A stretch of 64,000 bases of DNA from Chrysomallon squamiferum (lineage: Eukaryota; Mollusca; Gastropoda; Neomphalida; Peltospiridae), in the NCBI GenBank assembly GCA_012295275.1, contig CM022678.1, positions 18,219,637 to 18,283,636 of the forward strand, given 5' to 3'. The position numbers were made by a program, and so were the translations under genes. A model generated the notes under the pieces. That model had not been told where the DNA came from and made no database searches. It saw only the letters and a list, made by a program, of their open reading frames with translations. Numbering within the stretch: position 1 is the stretch's first letter; each line of letters begins with the position of its first letter. Positions 1-13,533 of the stretch are shown in pieces.

Positions 1-354
1 AATAAAAGATCGCCGTGTCACCAGCCTCGTCTGAACAGGTCACTGAAGGCCCCGAACCATTCAGAATACATCATTAATATTAATAAATAAATAAATAAAT
101 AAATAAATATCTTCAGTAATACAAAAATAACCGTAATTTTCTACAAGATTCATTCCGTCGCTCGGCGAAATGGATTGAACGAATCAATAAACTAGAAAGT
201 TCTAACTGCGGAAGTTTTGCTTTCAGTAGCGACATCTAGACTCTACTGCTTGAATATACGATGAGATAACTCTGTTTTAACTCATTATTTTCGAAATAGT
301 AAATTATTGGGATATCAAGTACATTCTAATTAATTACATTTCCTTCTATTTAAT

Positions 355-492
355 TCACATGTATATACGTATGTATGTATTTTACATTATTTACATTCGT
401 ACATATATACATATATGTATCTATATGTATATATGTGTCAGTATGTATATGTATATATGAGTGTATGTACGTACGTATGCTTGTACGCTTAT

Positions 493-523
<31 letters not shown>

Positions 524-855
524 AATACACATATACGTGTACACATAAATATTCATATAGGCATAGTTATATCATATCTTCATGCATATATAAATATATG
601 CACCCATTATACATACATATTATATGCATACACATAAAATGCATATATACATCAACACAGCATAATATACATAAACAAATAGGCGCAGTCTACACATACG
701 CACAAAACACATATAGATACACTAATAAATGCACATATAAATAAACATTCATACACATGCATGCACACATGCACACAAAGACATACATACGTAAGTACAT
801 ACTCATTTATGACACACACACACACATACATACAGACGCACACGCATACACACAT
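355..855. repeat. Cryptically simple TATG/ACAC-type repeat tract
   Basis: About 500 bases are built of interleaved ATGT, TATA, ACAC and ATAC units, with a purer AC run near 493-512. Reading frames through it give only Tyr/Ile/Cys/Val or Thr/His/Tyr low-complexity strings, so it is not coding. Confidence 0.85.
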
Positions 856-1121
856 CGGGCTCGGCTATGAATTAATTCGGTTTAAGTGAAAATCTGCTTG
901 ACTTAAGTTTTAGTTGTTTGTAACAGAAAATAATCTGCTAATATTTAATGTCTTGTTTTATGTAAGTATTTGTTCGGGGTTATTTGTTTCAAAACTAATT
1001 TTAGAATGTTGATAATTAAAAAACGATATTTACCATTTGCAATTGTTCTCCTAAATCAGAATAAAAATATATTTGTGATTATCCCATCGTAAACCGCCCT
1101 TATGGGTATCTGGCTGCTAAA

Positions 1122-1129
1122 TGACGTCA
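1122..1129. promoter_or_regulatory. CRE-like palindrome TGACGTCA
   Basis: A perfect 8-bp TGACGTCA palindrome lies about 465 bases upstream of the first gene's ATG. This is the known consensus of the CREB/ATF bZIP family. A single 8-mer can occur by chance and function here is inference. Confidence 0.3.
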
Positions 1130-1592
1130 CGCAGTTGTTGACATCTTATTTATACCGTATAATAACAGCGGATTAACGAAAACGATTTTGACTGAAGCGC
1201 ATTTATCGCCAATTTCCGTCAATTATAATAATTATAATTATTATTTATATTAGACAGAAGCGATGACTAATTATTGTATTAACGTTATATTGTAATAAAC
1301 AGTCAAAATCAAAATTGAAAGGAAAACAATTTATCAGTTTTTACTCGTTCGTGTCCTGGTATACGTTCCGATCCAGATTTAGTGTCGCCCAAACGGCAAA
1401 GAAAGTCTCGATAACCAACAAATCTTCTCCTTGTCATTATAACGGTGTTTCCACGGTCAGGATAGCCTCGACTGGAAACCCCCACGATCGCTTAGCTGGT
1501 TGCTAAGGACTCATATTCATACAACTTCTTTCGCGTTGACATAACTTTATTTTATTTTTGTTTAGTTTATTTTAACATCTATCATTTTAACC

Positions 1593-2345
1593 ATGAATGC
1601 AGTTAAAACGAAAGGCGGGTTGACAACTTCCATTGATGGTGTTAAGAATGACATAAGAGATATTCTCGAAAGTGGAAATTTTTACTGCAATGATGATCTG
1701 GCGCGTGAAATGACAAAAATCACCAACGCACTGGATCACATGCGATTAAACGAAAATCTTGACTGCATGGAGGATCAGCGACATTATGGAAAAATTGCGA
1801 GTGAGTACAGCTGAGAATTAGAAATATTAAGAGATAACTTCTGTGTTGTTTATATATTTATTTTATTGCTTGTAAATAAAAAAAAAAAAAACATGCACTC
1901 GAAGAGGATGTGTCTATTTAAATGCTACAGATAAGGAGGGGTGGTTCGATGAGGTACGGGATAGGTGAGGTTAGAAAGCAGAAGGCCTTACCTGTCTTTA
2001 ATTACATTTCTATAAGTAGTATTTTCTAGTGTAATACTGTAATATAAGCAGATGCAAATATCACAATAATTAAAATATGAATATGTGAATATCAGTATGT
2101 ATTTATTGAAATGATAAATAAATAAATGAATTAAGCAAGTAACTAAAGAACAATTATTATTACAATAATATTTTACAAAAGGAAAACACGGTTTAGATTG
2201 ATATCTTAATGACTTGAACAGTTACATGCAACATTTAGTGACTTAAGTCACATTGTAAGTAGCCACAGTCTTGGTTCTTTTGATGCAGGCCTCATGTTTT
2301 ACATCAAAATACTCTTTTCTTTATTTATTTTGTTTTATTTTATTT

Positions 2346-2386
<41 letters not shown>

Positions 2387-2653
2387 ATTTCTACATTATA
2401 CATTTTAATTATTACTAAAAGATATTAAAAATAATTAATTAATCTTTATATATATATATATATATATATAAATGCTAAAAGTTTCTTTACAAAATATTTA
2501 TTCAAGTTTTAATAACTTAATTATGAAATGTATTGGATTTTTTAAACAAATGTTTAAAGTGTGTTTATTCATTAGCTGTTTACTACCATTTAACGGATGT
2601 AAATAAAACAAATATTTATCTAGAAAGAAAAGCTTAATGTTTTTTTTTAATAA

Positions 2654-2684
<31 letters not shown>

Positions 2685-5643
2685 TTATCAATGAACAAAC
2701 ATTAATTAATACATTTTTCTTAACCATTCATAATAAAATAAATTATTATTTAACAAATTTTGTTGAAATTTGTTTACAAAATATTCATTAACTTAAACAG
2801 AAATACATTTTTGGAACTATTAATAAAACAGGCAGGGTTATAATTAACTAATTTTAATTAAGCTTTAAGACTAAAATATATTGCTGTATTAAAATTTTAT
2901 TTAAAAAGCATTAATAAAATATTCATTACCTTTTTATTAACCACTAAAGATATTTTTATTCATTTCAAAATGTGTTGTGTCCTCATTAAAATTTTATTCA
3001 AAATATATTAATTATTTTAATAACTGTAAGAGAAATTACCTATTTATCAGCCATTAAAAAAACTGTATTCATGACAATTTTACAGAAAAATTGTTAACCG
3101 AGAGTAAAACATATAGCTTTTTAAAAATATGAAATAATAATAATTAAAAAATTATTTATTCATTTCAAAGTGTCCTGGCTGATTCATTATTATTCACTCG
3201 TTAATTCTAGATGCGTCATCGATGTTGAACAAGGTTTCAAGTTACTTGTTGGAGTATCGGAAGAGGATGCATGGTGAGGAGATAAAAGGGACTCAGGAAA
3301 ATCAGCTGCGAGAACGACACCAGTGGGCGCTGGCAAACCTCACAGCAATCCAGGATGTAAGAGAACTTTATTGTTATGGGTGTGTCACTTGGGGGGGAGG
3401 GGGCAGGGGTTAGAAGTCACTGATCTAAATCCTAGCAAACTGGTGGTGAAAAATTTGGTTAAAGAGAGAAGATGATTATGTATTTCTTTTAAGCAGCATT
3501 TGGTATGATTTGTGCTGGTTCAGCTTAGTGGATTGATAAAAAGTACCTTTTTGTCTTTAAATTTGTTTTTGTGTTTTTTTTCTGAGGAAATAAAACTTGT
3601 ACAATCATTAAACAAAAAACAGTTTAAAAAACCCCAGCTAGGTATATTACAGGGCAGTTCCAGTCATAAACTAAGAGGGGTCAAGGAAAAAGGATTTGTC
3701 AGATGTGATAGTTTTCTAGCAAGTATAAATCTCCTAGCAAACAGAAATTTAAAAAAATTAAACAAAAAACACAAAAATAAAACAAAACATTGCATGCTGT
3801 TCTTGCTTAAGTTTTGAAATAGTTCATGCTTTGATCTTGAACTCTGTATCATTTTCAAGCAGTTTTTGAAAAAACATTTTCATCTATGTTTGATAAAGAA
3901 AGGTTTTTAAAGACATTGACAATGGTTAGAAACATAATATCAAAAGTATCCAGTATAACATGAAATTCCAAAATTATGAAACATTTGAAATTAACTTCTT
4001 TTTTTTTTTTCATTAATAGATATTAGGACAGATCCATAAATAAATAATTATAGAAGGGTTGGTGCTAAAAACTAATTTTAAAAATATTAAATGTCCAAGA
4101 CTTTCCACAAGTTGTTATAAAAGCTATGATTTTTAGAACAGATTTGTAAAAATATAAAATGTGAAAGGTTTGAAATTTTAACTCAGAATTTACAGAAATA
4201 AAATTCTGAAGATGAAAAAAACTTTTAAAGATGTAATGGCTTTGAGATTTTAATTTGGGGCAGTTCCAAAAATAATTATCATAATGGCAGGATCAAAAAT
4301 GTTTATAAATGATGTGGAATGTTTTAGATTATTTAAGGAAATTCTAGGAGTAATTAATTAAGGGATGTGATTGGGGAAATTTTTTTTAATAAATATTGAA
4401 TAATAAAATGGGCATCAAGAAAAGAAACATAATCCAAGTTGAACATTAACAAAGAAAATTTCTGATACTGTCCAAGTATGAGATTTCAAAATGATTAAAT
4501 AACTGAGTTCAAGAAATAAACAGAGTTGGCAGATTTAATGTGATTTCATATAAACAGTGAAACCTTAGTTAGGACAAGTTCATAAATTATTAGTGGTTGA
4601 CAGGCTGAGAGAGTAATGAATCAAAAATGATAAATATGGATCAGATAATGATTAAAAAGGTAATTATTATGTGACTGACATGTGTACGTGTGTTTGCATA
4701 TGTGTGTGTATGTGTATATAATATATGTATGTATGTATTTTCTGTATTATATGTGTCTATCAATTTATGTGTGTATAATATTGTCTGAATGTATATATGT
4801 ATTGTCTGAAAATATATATGTATTTTCTGTGTGTGTGCATGCACATATATGATCAAATAAAATATAATAAAACAGTATAATAATTTAGTCCAGATTAAAT
4901 TTCCTGTTTTTATTACTTATATTATTTATAAATTTTTGTACTAAGAATGTCAGTAATACATTTTATTTTAATGTTTCTCAAATATTATTTACTTAAATAT
5001 AAAACCATTTTCCTTTTGTACCATAATAAGTCCAGTTAATATTGTTGTAATAATTATGCTACCCAAACACAAAGACTGACATGTAGAAATGTGTAACGCT
5101 TGACTGAAAACTGTCAAAATATTAAAATAATTATTTACTTTATGTCCATTTATTTGCCCATTCATGCATGTTTTTTTCAATCAAGTGGAAATTTCTTAAT
5201 GTAAAACTCAGAGCAATGTCAGACCACATTCTATAAATCATAAGTGCCATACACTTTAAAACTTATAACAATAGTATAAAAATCCAGAAAATCCTTAATT
5301 GACATTTTAGGCATTAAAAACACATGGACATTAATCCAGTTGATCTCACTGCATACAATGCTTGCTATAGATTCAGCCCATTGTTTATTAATCCTTCGAA
5401 GAAACATGATTATTTTTTTATCATTTCACGATCCTACCTATTTCAGAGAAGTTGTCTTTGTTGAAATAAAATCACGTGAACAGAACTAATTACACTGTAA
5501 GCCATTCTTTTCTTGGTCGAGGAGGAATCCAGAGTTTTATTCATAAATAGATTAGTATTAGCTGGGAGAGATATTATAAACTGTGTCAGTTTGCCTACAA
5601 ATCTGGTTTAGACAGTCGATATTCTTAAGTAGAACTGTTTAAC

Positions 5644-5679
<36 letters not shown>

Positions 5680-5920
5680 TTTATCATTATTATTACTGCT
5701 ATTAATATTATTAATATTATGATTACTATTATTATTATTTTATTATTATAATTATAATTATTATTACTATTATTATTACTATTAATACTCTTACTGTTAT
5801 TAGTATTACTATTATTATTATTACTATTATTATTATTACTATTACTATTACTATTACTATTACTATTACTATTACTATTAGTATTAGTATTACTATTATG
5901 ATTATTATTATTATTATCTG

Positions 5921-5965
<45 letters not shown>

Positions 5966-7135
5966 AATATTATTAAATAAACATTCTCACTCAGGGCAAA
6001 TATTTATGAGCATTTCTCTTTACACAATGAAGAGCCACAGACTTCTTTTTCATCACTTTATTATTCTCATTAGTAAAACAACAATTTATTAATTTTTTTC
6101 TACAATTTGTCACTCACAGGAGATGCATCCTTACGCAACCAATGCAGAGAATCGTATAAAGGAGTTTGGTGATGTTGTAGGGGTCACTGACCGCTACACC
6201 GGCTACAGAAACAATCTCCTCAGCAGACCAGACGCATTCGGTCCCCACTGGACAACTCGATCTCAAACAAGTAAATCACATCAAACAGTTTTGTTTTTCT
6301 CAATTTCGAGATTCTCATAATATAAATAAAATAAAATAATATGTCGTTTTTTTTTTTTTTTTTAAACATACAGAACAGATATCAAAATCGTTTAGGTAAA
6401 CTATATTTTAAAGTTATCACTCAATTTCTTTGAACTTCAGTTATGTCAGAATAAGGCTTCTTTCTCTTGCTCGTTCTTCTTCTTCTCTCCACCTGTCTGT
6501 GTGTCTGTATGTCTGCCTGCCTATGTCTCTGTCTTTCTGTCACATATATATATATATATATATATAAACACAAAAATGTGACTTCCCTTTCATGTTTTCT
6601 CTCTGTTTTATATTTACTGAACTCACTGACAACTGTTCTATTGCAGCAACTGGTTTCCCAGCTCACGAAAGGGGTGTGGCTCGCCTGACTCAGCCATTCA
6701 TAGGAGGAACTCGTCACGATGACGTCACCTTTGGAAATGTCAGGCCCTGGACCATGCATTATAAAGGTAGGAAATTATTACACTAAAATCTACATTTTCA
6801 TTAAAATCCATGCTTACACTAAAATCTACACTTTCTCTAAAATATGCACTCACACTAAAATCTACACTTACACTAAGATCAATTCTTTACACTAAAATCT
6901 ACACTAAGTAATTTATATTTTATTAGTAATACCCGCATTCAGCTAGGTATATCTCTGCAACTACACAGGTTTTCAAGAAGGACATAGCATCAAAATTAAC
7001 TCTGTCAAGAGCTTGCACACAATGATAATATTAATAAAATAAACTATAAACACTGCAATAAAACAGTGAGTACAAAGAACATAAAACAGAGAGAAAATGT
7101 GAAAAGAAAGTCACATTTTTTGTGTGTATATACAG

Positions 7136-7185
<50 letters not shown>

Positions 7186-7910
7186 CAGAAAGACAGACAG
7201 ACAGAAAGACAAAGATAGAGGCAGGAAGACAAATAGAAAGACAGACAGACAGAAAGGCAAAGATAGAGGCAGGAAGACAAACAGACAAACAGACAGGTGG
7301 GAGAAGAATAAGAATAAGGATGAGCGAGAGAAAGTATGAATGTTAGGAGATCTGTATTGGTATGAAAGACAGATAGAAAGGGAGAGAGATGCAGCAGAAG
7401 ACTAAAGAGTAAGTCAAGGTGCTGACAAAAGAAAAATAAATTTATGTTTTTACTTTTACTTGTTTAGGTTTTCGCACCATCGACAGTCTGTACCCACGTC
7501 GCACGGTGCTGCAGAGGAGAGGAGACCCAGCATTCAGCCAGACGGTCAGCGATGTGAAAACAATAAACCAGATGAACGCCCAGCTGCCCCCTCCCAGCTC
7601 TCGCACAGCCACAGGGTACGGTCCCGACCGCTGGAGCCTCCAGCCCTACCCCTGCGGCCTGTCTGTGCAGGAGCTGGCTGGGATCAACATGGAGTTCCCG
7701 GGCTCCACTGAGTACAAGATCCGCTACACACAGCCACCAACAGACCTGCCCACGAGCCATTTCGTAATCAATCCAAAACCAGACTATTCTATATATGGCC
7801 GGCCTTTAGGCGATCTGCCAGCTTTCTGTCCAAAGAAAACCGAATACCAGTACCGATATCAGTGGCCGGATGGAACCAAACTGGTCAAGTTGCCATGGCT
7901 ACGTAACTGA
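1593..7910 (+). CDS. Unrecognised 355-residue protein, five exons
   Basis: Coding exons are 1593-1800, 3211-3356, 6120-6270, 6647-6766 and 7468-7910. All introns have GT-AG ends (donors GTGAGT, GTAAGA, GTAAAT, GTAGGA) and phases 1, 0, 1, 1 that join without a stop; the summed length is 1068 nt. The ATG has an A at -3. Residues 1-118 (exons 1-2) look helical and charged, with a run DQRHYGKIANASSMLNKV at the first junction. Residues 119-355 are rich in Pro, Tyr, Arg, Gly and Trp, with motifs such as HPYATNAENRIKEFGD, RPWTMHYKGFRTIDSLYPRR and a C-terminus ending KLVKLPWLRN. No signal peptide or membrane segment is visible. The composition resembles small ciliary or sperm microtubule inner proteins, but I could not match a family, so that is only a guess. 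The last exon is notably GC-richer than the surrounding DNA, as expected for coding sequence. Exon structure is confident; function is unknown. Confidence 0.85.
2353..2691. repeat. TA and AAT microsatellites in intron 1
   Basis: TA runs lie at about 2353-2381 and 2448-2470 and an AAT run at about 2656-2691, all inside intron 1 (1801-3210) of the first gene. The rest of that intron is AT-rich with no exon seen. Confidence 0.85.
3357..6119 (+). other. Intron 2 of the first gene, 2.76 kb
   Basis: This is a GT-AG intron (GTAAGA donor, cactcacag acceptor). It is AT-rich. It contains a TATG/TGTG-type tract near 4680-4850 and a long TTA/ATT tract at 5645-5970. No internal exon was recognised. Confidence 0.8.
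5645..5970. repeat. Long degenerate TTA/ATT microsatellite
   Basis: About 325 bases are made almost entirely of ATT units with ACT, GTT and AAT variants. The tract ends about 150 bases before the exon 3 acceptor of the first gene. It is one of the longest trinucleotide tracts in the window. Confidence 0.95.
6778..6908. repeat. Short minisatellite, unit near cttacactaaaatctaca
   Basis: Five or more degenerate copies of an 18-20 base unit (consensus about cttacactaaaatctaca) begin within 15 bases of the exon 4 donor of the first gene. The copies differ by small substitutions and insertions, so the array is not very recent. Confidence 0.8.
7143..7300. repeat. TG tract followed by ACAG/AGAC tetranucleotide tract
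   Basis: About 20 TG units (7143-7184) run into degenerate AGAC/ACAG units with GGAAG interruptions up to about 7300. The tract lies in intron 4 of the first gene. Open frames across it, on both strands, are repeat artefacts. Confidence 0.95.
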
Positions 7911-10900
7911 AACCATCATGGACTGCGTTTTTGAAAAAAAAATCATGTATGTGTAAGCTTAAATGTTGTGTACAAAGTTTAATTAGAAGTAGCGTCTCTT
8001 TTAATAGGCAGTAAGTAAGTAATTAATTAATTAATTAATTAATTCTTGTCCATTTGTCTGTATTGGTGTGTGATGTAACAGCAACCATGTGTCTCATATC
8101 TGTTTGTAAATTCTTTCATTATCTGTTGCCATGACAGTGCCAGGTAGAATGTGTATCCTAGCTACGCAAAAACAGGCTTTTACTGCTTTTTTTTCTTCTT
8201 TACAAAAAAAAGAGGCCAAAGTAAGGTGTATTACTCATGGACCTGGGTAGTTATACTAAAGCCAGTAAAGGGACACAACTCTAATGGGGTTTGAAACTCT
8301 CAGTTGTTTGGAAGGCAAGGTGCATAACTCTATATTTAAAAGGAATGTGATATTATGATTGAATTCTCGAATCTGATGGCCATAAAGGATTGTTAGAAAT
8401 AAATAAATAAGTAAATAAATAAATAAATAAATAAATAAAGATTGCAGATCCCAGACTGTTATCAGTGGCACAGAGTAAAAAAAAAATATCCAACATTTAT
8501 TGCATAATTCATTTAATTGCATTAAACATTACAAATAGGAATTGGGTACTGGTTGTCAACTGTTCAAATGATATCAGAATGGAAGGTTGTTTTTACTTAA
8601 AGTGTAAGAAAAAAAACATTTTCTTGAAGAAAATGTTTCATTTTATTTATTTAGTTTTACCTAACACTTTATTTTCTAACTTTATATATATATATATATA
8701 TTTTTTTTTTTATCAGAATAACCCCATGCTGTTCCAGTTATGTCCCTTTAAATGAGTTGTTTTTTTTTTAATCTTGTTTTTCAACTGATTCATGTAGACT
8801 AATTTTCAAATATAATCATGGTGCCTTTTTATATGATTTGTTTATTTTTTAAAATCACTGGCCAAAGGTGGTTCTTACATTGTCACAACTACAGCATTAT
8901 ATATTTATATATATATATATATAATATATATTTTTAACATTTCTTTTAAAATATATATAAATTTTAAACTTGCCATATATGTGTTTTTGGATTTAAAATA
9001 TTAGTAGTTTTACATACTAACAAATATATAAACTTCTTGTTTTTTTGTTTTTTTGTGATTATTTGCAAATCAATATATACTGTTACAGATGTCTTGGTTT
9101 CTTGAGAAAACAAATTAAAAATATTGTCATTACTAATCTTTTTATTTATTTAGATTATTTTGCCCATTTTTATTTTGTTTATTATTTTTATATCATTTTG
9201 ACACTTAATCTGTTTTATTACTCTGTGTTATATAAGAAGTTGTAAAAATATTAAAATTTTGTTTTCTTGAACAAATATGATAGTGACTGTGAAATTACAA
9301 AATGTACAATTCCAGTCTAGTATGGGGAGATAACTGTGTTTTAATTTATTAGGTGGGTTTTTTTTGTTTTGTTTTATGCACCTCTGAAATCAGAATTTAA
9401 AAAATTAATAATCTTGATATTTTATCTTTTTGTACATAAAGAGTATTTTGGGTTTTTTTTCGCAACTTTAAAACATATAATTACTTTTAACATATATAAA
9501 TATTACCTGTAATCTGATTCTTGATTTCAGTGTTTCTTAATTTATTTTTTCACATTTGTATTTTTGTTCTATTTTAATTTAATTATTATTATAATTATCA
9601 TTACATTTTATATAATTTTTTTTTTTATTTCAAGATAAATAAGAAAATACATGTCACAAAATTTTATTTTGATACTTCTTACTTTTACAAAAATTTTGAT
9701 CATTTAGCATTTCAGAAATTCTTACTCTGTAAGACTACGCAATTTTCTTTTCTTCTTTTTTTTTTACACATCTTTCAAGTTCATGCAGTTTTCATAATCA
9801 TGTAAACAAAAATTATTTTTTTTCTTTTCACATTTTGTTTCAATCATGAAGTGATAAAAAATAATTAATTTTCTCTCAAATATTATTTTGTTCTAATTTG
9901 ATACAGAAACGTCTTGGATACTTTTATAATTGTAACTGATTCAAATGTTTGATTCAAAACTGTTTTATATATATTTTTAATTATTGCATAATCTTCGTAT
10001 ATACAATTTTTAATTTTGTAGATATTATACATTATTTATATATATTGTGCAAACCTATGTAAAAACTAATATCTGAAATTTACTTACTTGGTTACTTGAA
10101 GACCATCAAAAAGAAACATTAATATTAAATGTATATTTATTTAATCATTTATTTACTGCATATTCAAATAAATGTCATGGACATTTATTTATTTATTTAT
10201 TTATTTATTTGAGTATTTGATACAAAATCCAAACAAATTATATATACCGTAACCATGTAAATTCATTTCTTCTCTCCGTCTCTCTTTACATTGTTTTTTC
10301 TTGACATTTCTGTCTCAGTGTATAATATATTTTACCAGATCAGTATTTGTTATTGAATAATGCAGCCTTTCAAAGATAAAAAATATTATTTTAAACATTT
10401 TGTTATTGTTGGATTTGAAAAAACAAAATTATTAATCTGTGATCCTTTGATGCATGTATTTGGTGTCATTAATTTATCCTTGCAATTTTTTCTTTCATTC
10501 ATTCATTTATTGTATAATTACTATTATTACTACTATTATTAACGTCATCATCATCATCACTATTATTTTTATGATTATTATTATTATTACTATTATTACT
10601 ATTATTATTATTATTATTAATTTGGTTATTATTTTCAGCTTAAATATAAACAATTTAAATAAAATTTATAATTGTACTATGTATTTTGTGTCAATTGGTA
10701 TTTGTATTTTCTTAACTTCCATAGTTTAATATGTATTAAAATTTTACCTTTTATTAAATTGATAGCTGAACTAGGCCACTCCCCAATATTTTATTGTGAA
10801 ACTTTTGATATAATTTATATATGTAGAATGCATCCTTTTTATTATAAAGAAAGAAAGAAAATAATTTTTCATTGTTTTATTGTTTTACTTTGAATGTTGT

Positions 10901-10957
10901 TGGTGTGTGTGTTGTTGTTTTTTATAATTAATTCGTGAGTGTGATTATTAGTAACTC

Positions 10958-10994
<37 letters not shown>

Positions 10995-12135
10995 TGTATT
11001 TATTAGGTGTGTGCATGTGTTGTGTGAGTGGATTTTATGAGTTTCTTTGTTATTTATTTATTATTTAAAGAAACAAAACACAACTTCCAAACCTAGCACA
11101 AATAATTCCATTTACATGAGAAATGTTTGTTGATGGAGCCATTTTTTTTTCATTTAAAATCTTCAATTAAAAAAGAAAAGAAAAGAATATATATATATAA
11201 AATATTTTCTCTCTGATAGTTAAACAACATCTCAGAATAATTTAAAACTATCAGTACATTTAATTTCTCAGTTTAATTCTAAACAGCATTAAATAATTTA
11301 CATATTATTTGATCATGAACTTCCTAATTTATAAAAGAAAGCTTTAACTGGAACATATATTTTGTCACTAATGAACTGTTTTATAACATTCATAATTAAT
11401 TTAAATTGTCTATAATAAATGTTTTTAATACATTGTGTTATTTACATAACAGATTAACTTTTGTTAGCATTAAACATTGTTACAAATATTGCTGTCATTT
11501 ACATTAAACAGTTTTAGATATAAATTTATTACTATTCTAATTAGCATATATAACTAATTATGATTATTAATAGTAAGTTTCCAAAATTTATTTCAATGTT
11601 TTATGTTAAATAGAACCAAAATAACACATACACACTTATATTTAAAATCTTGAGTGTTATTTAATGAAAACAGTTTTGTATTAAATTGTATCTAAGATTA
11701 CTTTTTTAGATCAGCATATTTAGATCAGCACTTCAAAAATACATTTAACCATGATATTTATAATATCATAAATTCAAGTACTTTGTATCTGTTCAAGCAT
11801 TAATTTTATGCAAATTAAATTGTTCTTACATTTTTTGAAATACAGTAGTATTATACAACTTAACCTGTACTAACTTTTTAAAAAGAAAACAGTATGCATA
11901 TTAACTGTACTTATTTTTTAAATAAAATATTACGCAAATTTAATTGTGCTTCTATTGATGTTTTATGTTGTCAATTTAAACTGAATTTAAGAAAATTTTA
12001 TAATACGCAACATTATTATTTGTAATAAAGATTTACTTCGTTGCATTCAGAGCTAATTTTAATATCTTTTTCTATTCTCTGTTATTTACCTTGTTTCTTC
12101 ATTTTCTTTTTGTTTCTGGACTGTAAAAATAGAAA

Positions 12136-12168
<33 letters not shown>

Positions 12169-13533
12169 TTACCTTTGCGTTAACAAGTTTTGTAACTTAG
12201 CATTACTGCATCTATGTAAATATATGTATATTGAGAATTTGGCGTTACATTGTTGTTATTATTATTACTACTAACTGTTTCAGGGGTGGGGGATTTCATC
12301 TTCAAAGTATCTTCCAAAAAAACAAGAAAAAAAAAGATATGCATTAAAAAAGTATTACCTTTATCATTTTAAACTGTATCACTTGTATTTTCAAAATTTT
12401 TAACAGCAATTTAATATTGTTACAGCATGGAAAAGGAAATTATCCAGTTAGACTGACTTGTGTAATAATCTTAGACACCTGCATAGCAATTCATCATGTG
12501 AAGCTGAACAAAATGTTCATTGTGTGCAGAGATCCAGCTGAACATTTTAAAGTACCTTTAACATAAATAAAAAGTATCTAAATTTGGAAACAAACAGCGG
12601 AAATATATTTTTCTTTCAACAATTTTTTTTATTTAATTATTTGCTGATGATACAGTTTTTTTCCACAGGCAAAAATGTGTATTAGGATCCTTCCTTACAA
12701 ATTTAGTAATAAATAAACACAATTTATTCTTTAAAGGGATGCTTTTTTGGTTTTAACTGGCTTCTAACCTTTTCTAATACTAAAATATAAGCCTGTAATT
12801 AAATGCTGACACTGCTATTTTCCTTTCTTTGCTATTAATATTTTTAACAAACATTTTAATTTTTATAGATTTAAATTTACAAGTTTGTCATTTTTATTTC
12901 TTTACCTTCAACTGTATGAAAATAGCTGCAAAATGTATTTATCTGTAAGAAACGTTACACGTATTTATATGTGAAATTGCACATTGAAACAAATACTACA
13001 GTTTCCTTGTAACCATGGAAACTTGTTATATTACACACTAAACTTCATTATTAGCAAAGGTTGGAAGCTAACGGCTATCTTAAAAAATCACAAGTTTGTG
13101 TACAAAATGTATTTTTCAGTATCACAGATAGTACAATCTTTGTTCATAATCTGCAAGTTTGAAATAAAAAATGAACCTGCATAAATATGTAATAATAATA
13201 AATGTAAGTAAAATAAACAAAAACATTTTTTTTTTTTTTTTTAAATAAATGTTTAATTTCCTCAGTAAAAAAAAGAAAAGATTAAACTTCATAGGAAATA
13301 TATCAAACTTATTTATTTTCAACACAATTAGAATGTGGTTAATATCTGAGGAAAGTGATGATAGGAATATTATTTTTCCAGACATATTTTAATTTCCTGT
13401 CACTGCATGATAAAAATACAGAAATAAATTTTGTATGAAGCTAAAAAAAAACATAAGCAAATAAATAAATTCAAAATAATAATAATAGTAATTTTTTTTT
13501 AAAAGATGATTATCATATCTAGATAAAAAAAAA
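7911..13533. other. Intergenic region between two converging genes
   Basis: This is the 3' flank of the plus-strand first gene and of the minus-strand mTERF gene. It is very AT-rich with many poly-T runs. Simple tracts include ATTA (8015-8043), AAAT (about 8398-8440), TA (8684-8700), ATTT (10181-10212), TTA (about 10520-10620, 10960-10993, 12138-12166) and poly-T (13224-13241). Open frames are short and low in complexity. No exon, RNA gene or transposon was recognised. Candidate AATAAA hexamers occur too often to pick one. Confidence 0.65.

Larger units (their letters stand above)
1..1592. other. 5' flank of the first gene, no coding sequence seen
   Basis: No convincing exon lies here. The stretch holds an AAAT tract (about 81-109), a long degenerate dinucleotide and tetranucleotide tract (about 355-855), and AT-rich unique sequence. 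The last 400 bases are less AT-biased and presumably include the promoter and 5' UTR of the gene starting at 1593. No TATA box in a decisive position was recognised. Confidence 0.6.

Noticed and set aside
1497-1508. X-box-like sequence gttgctaaggac upstream of the first gene
   Set aside because: The half-sites match RFX-type patterns but the spacer of one to three bases is missing, so it is not reported as an RFX site.
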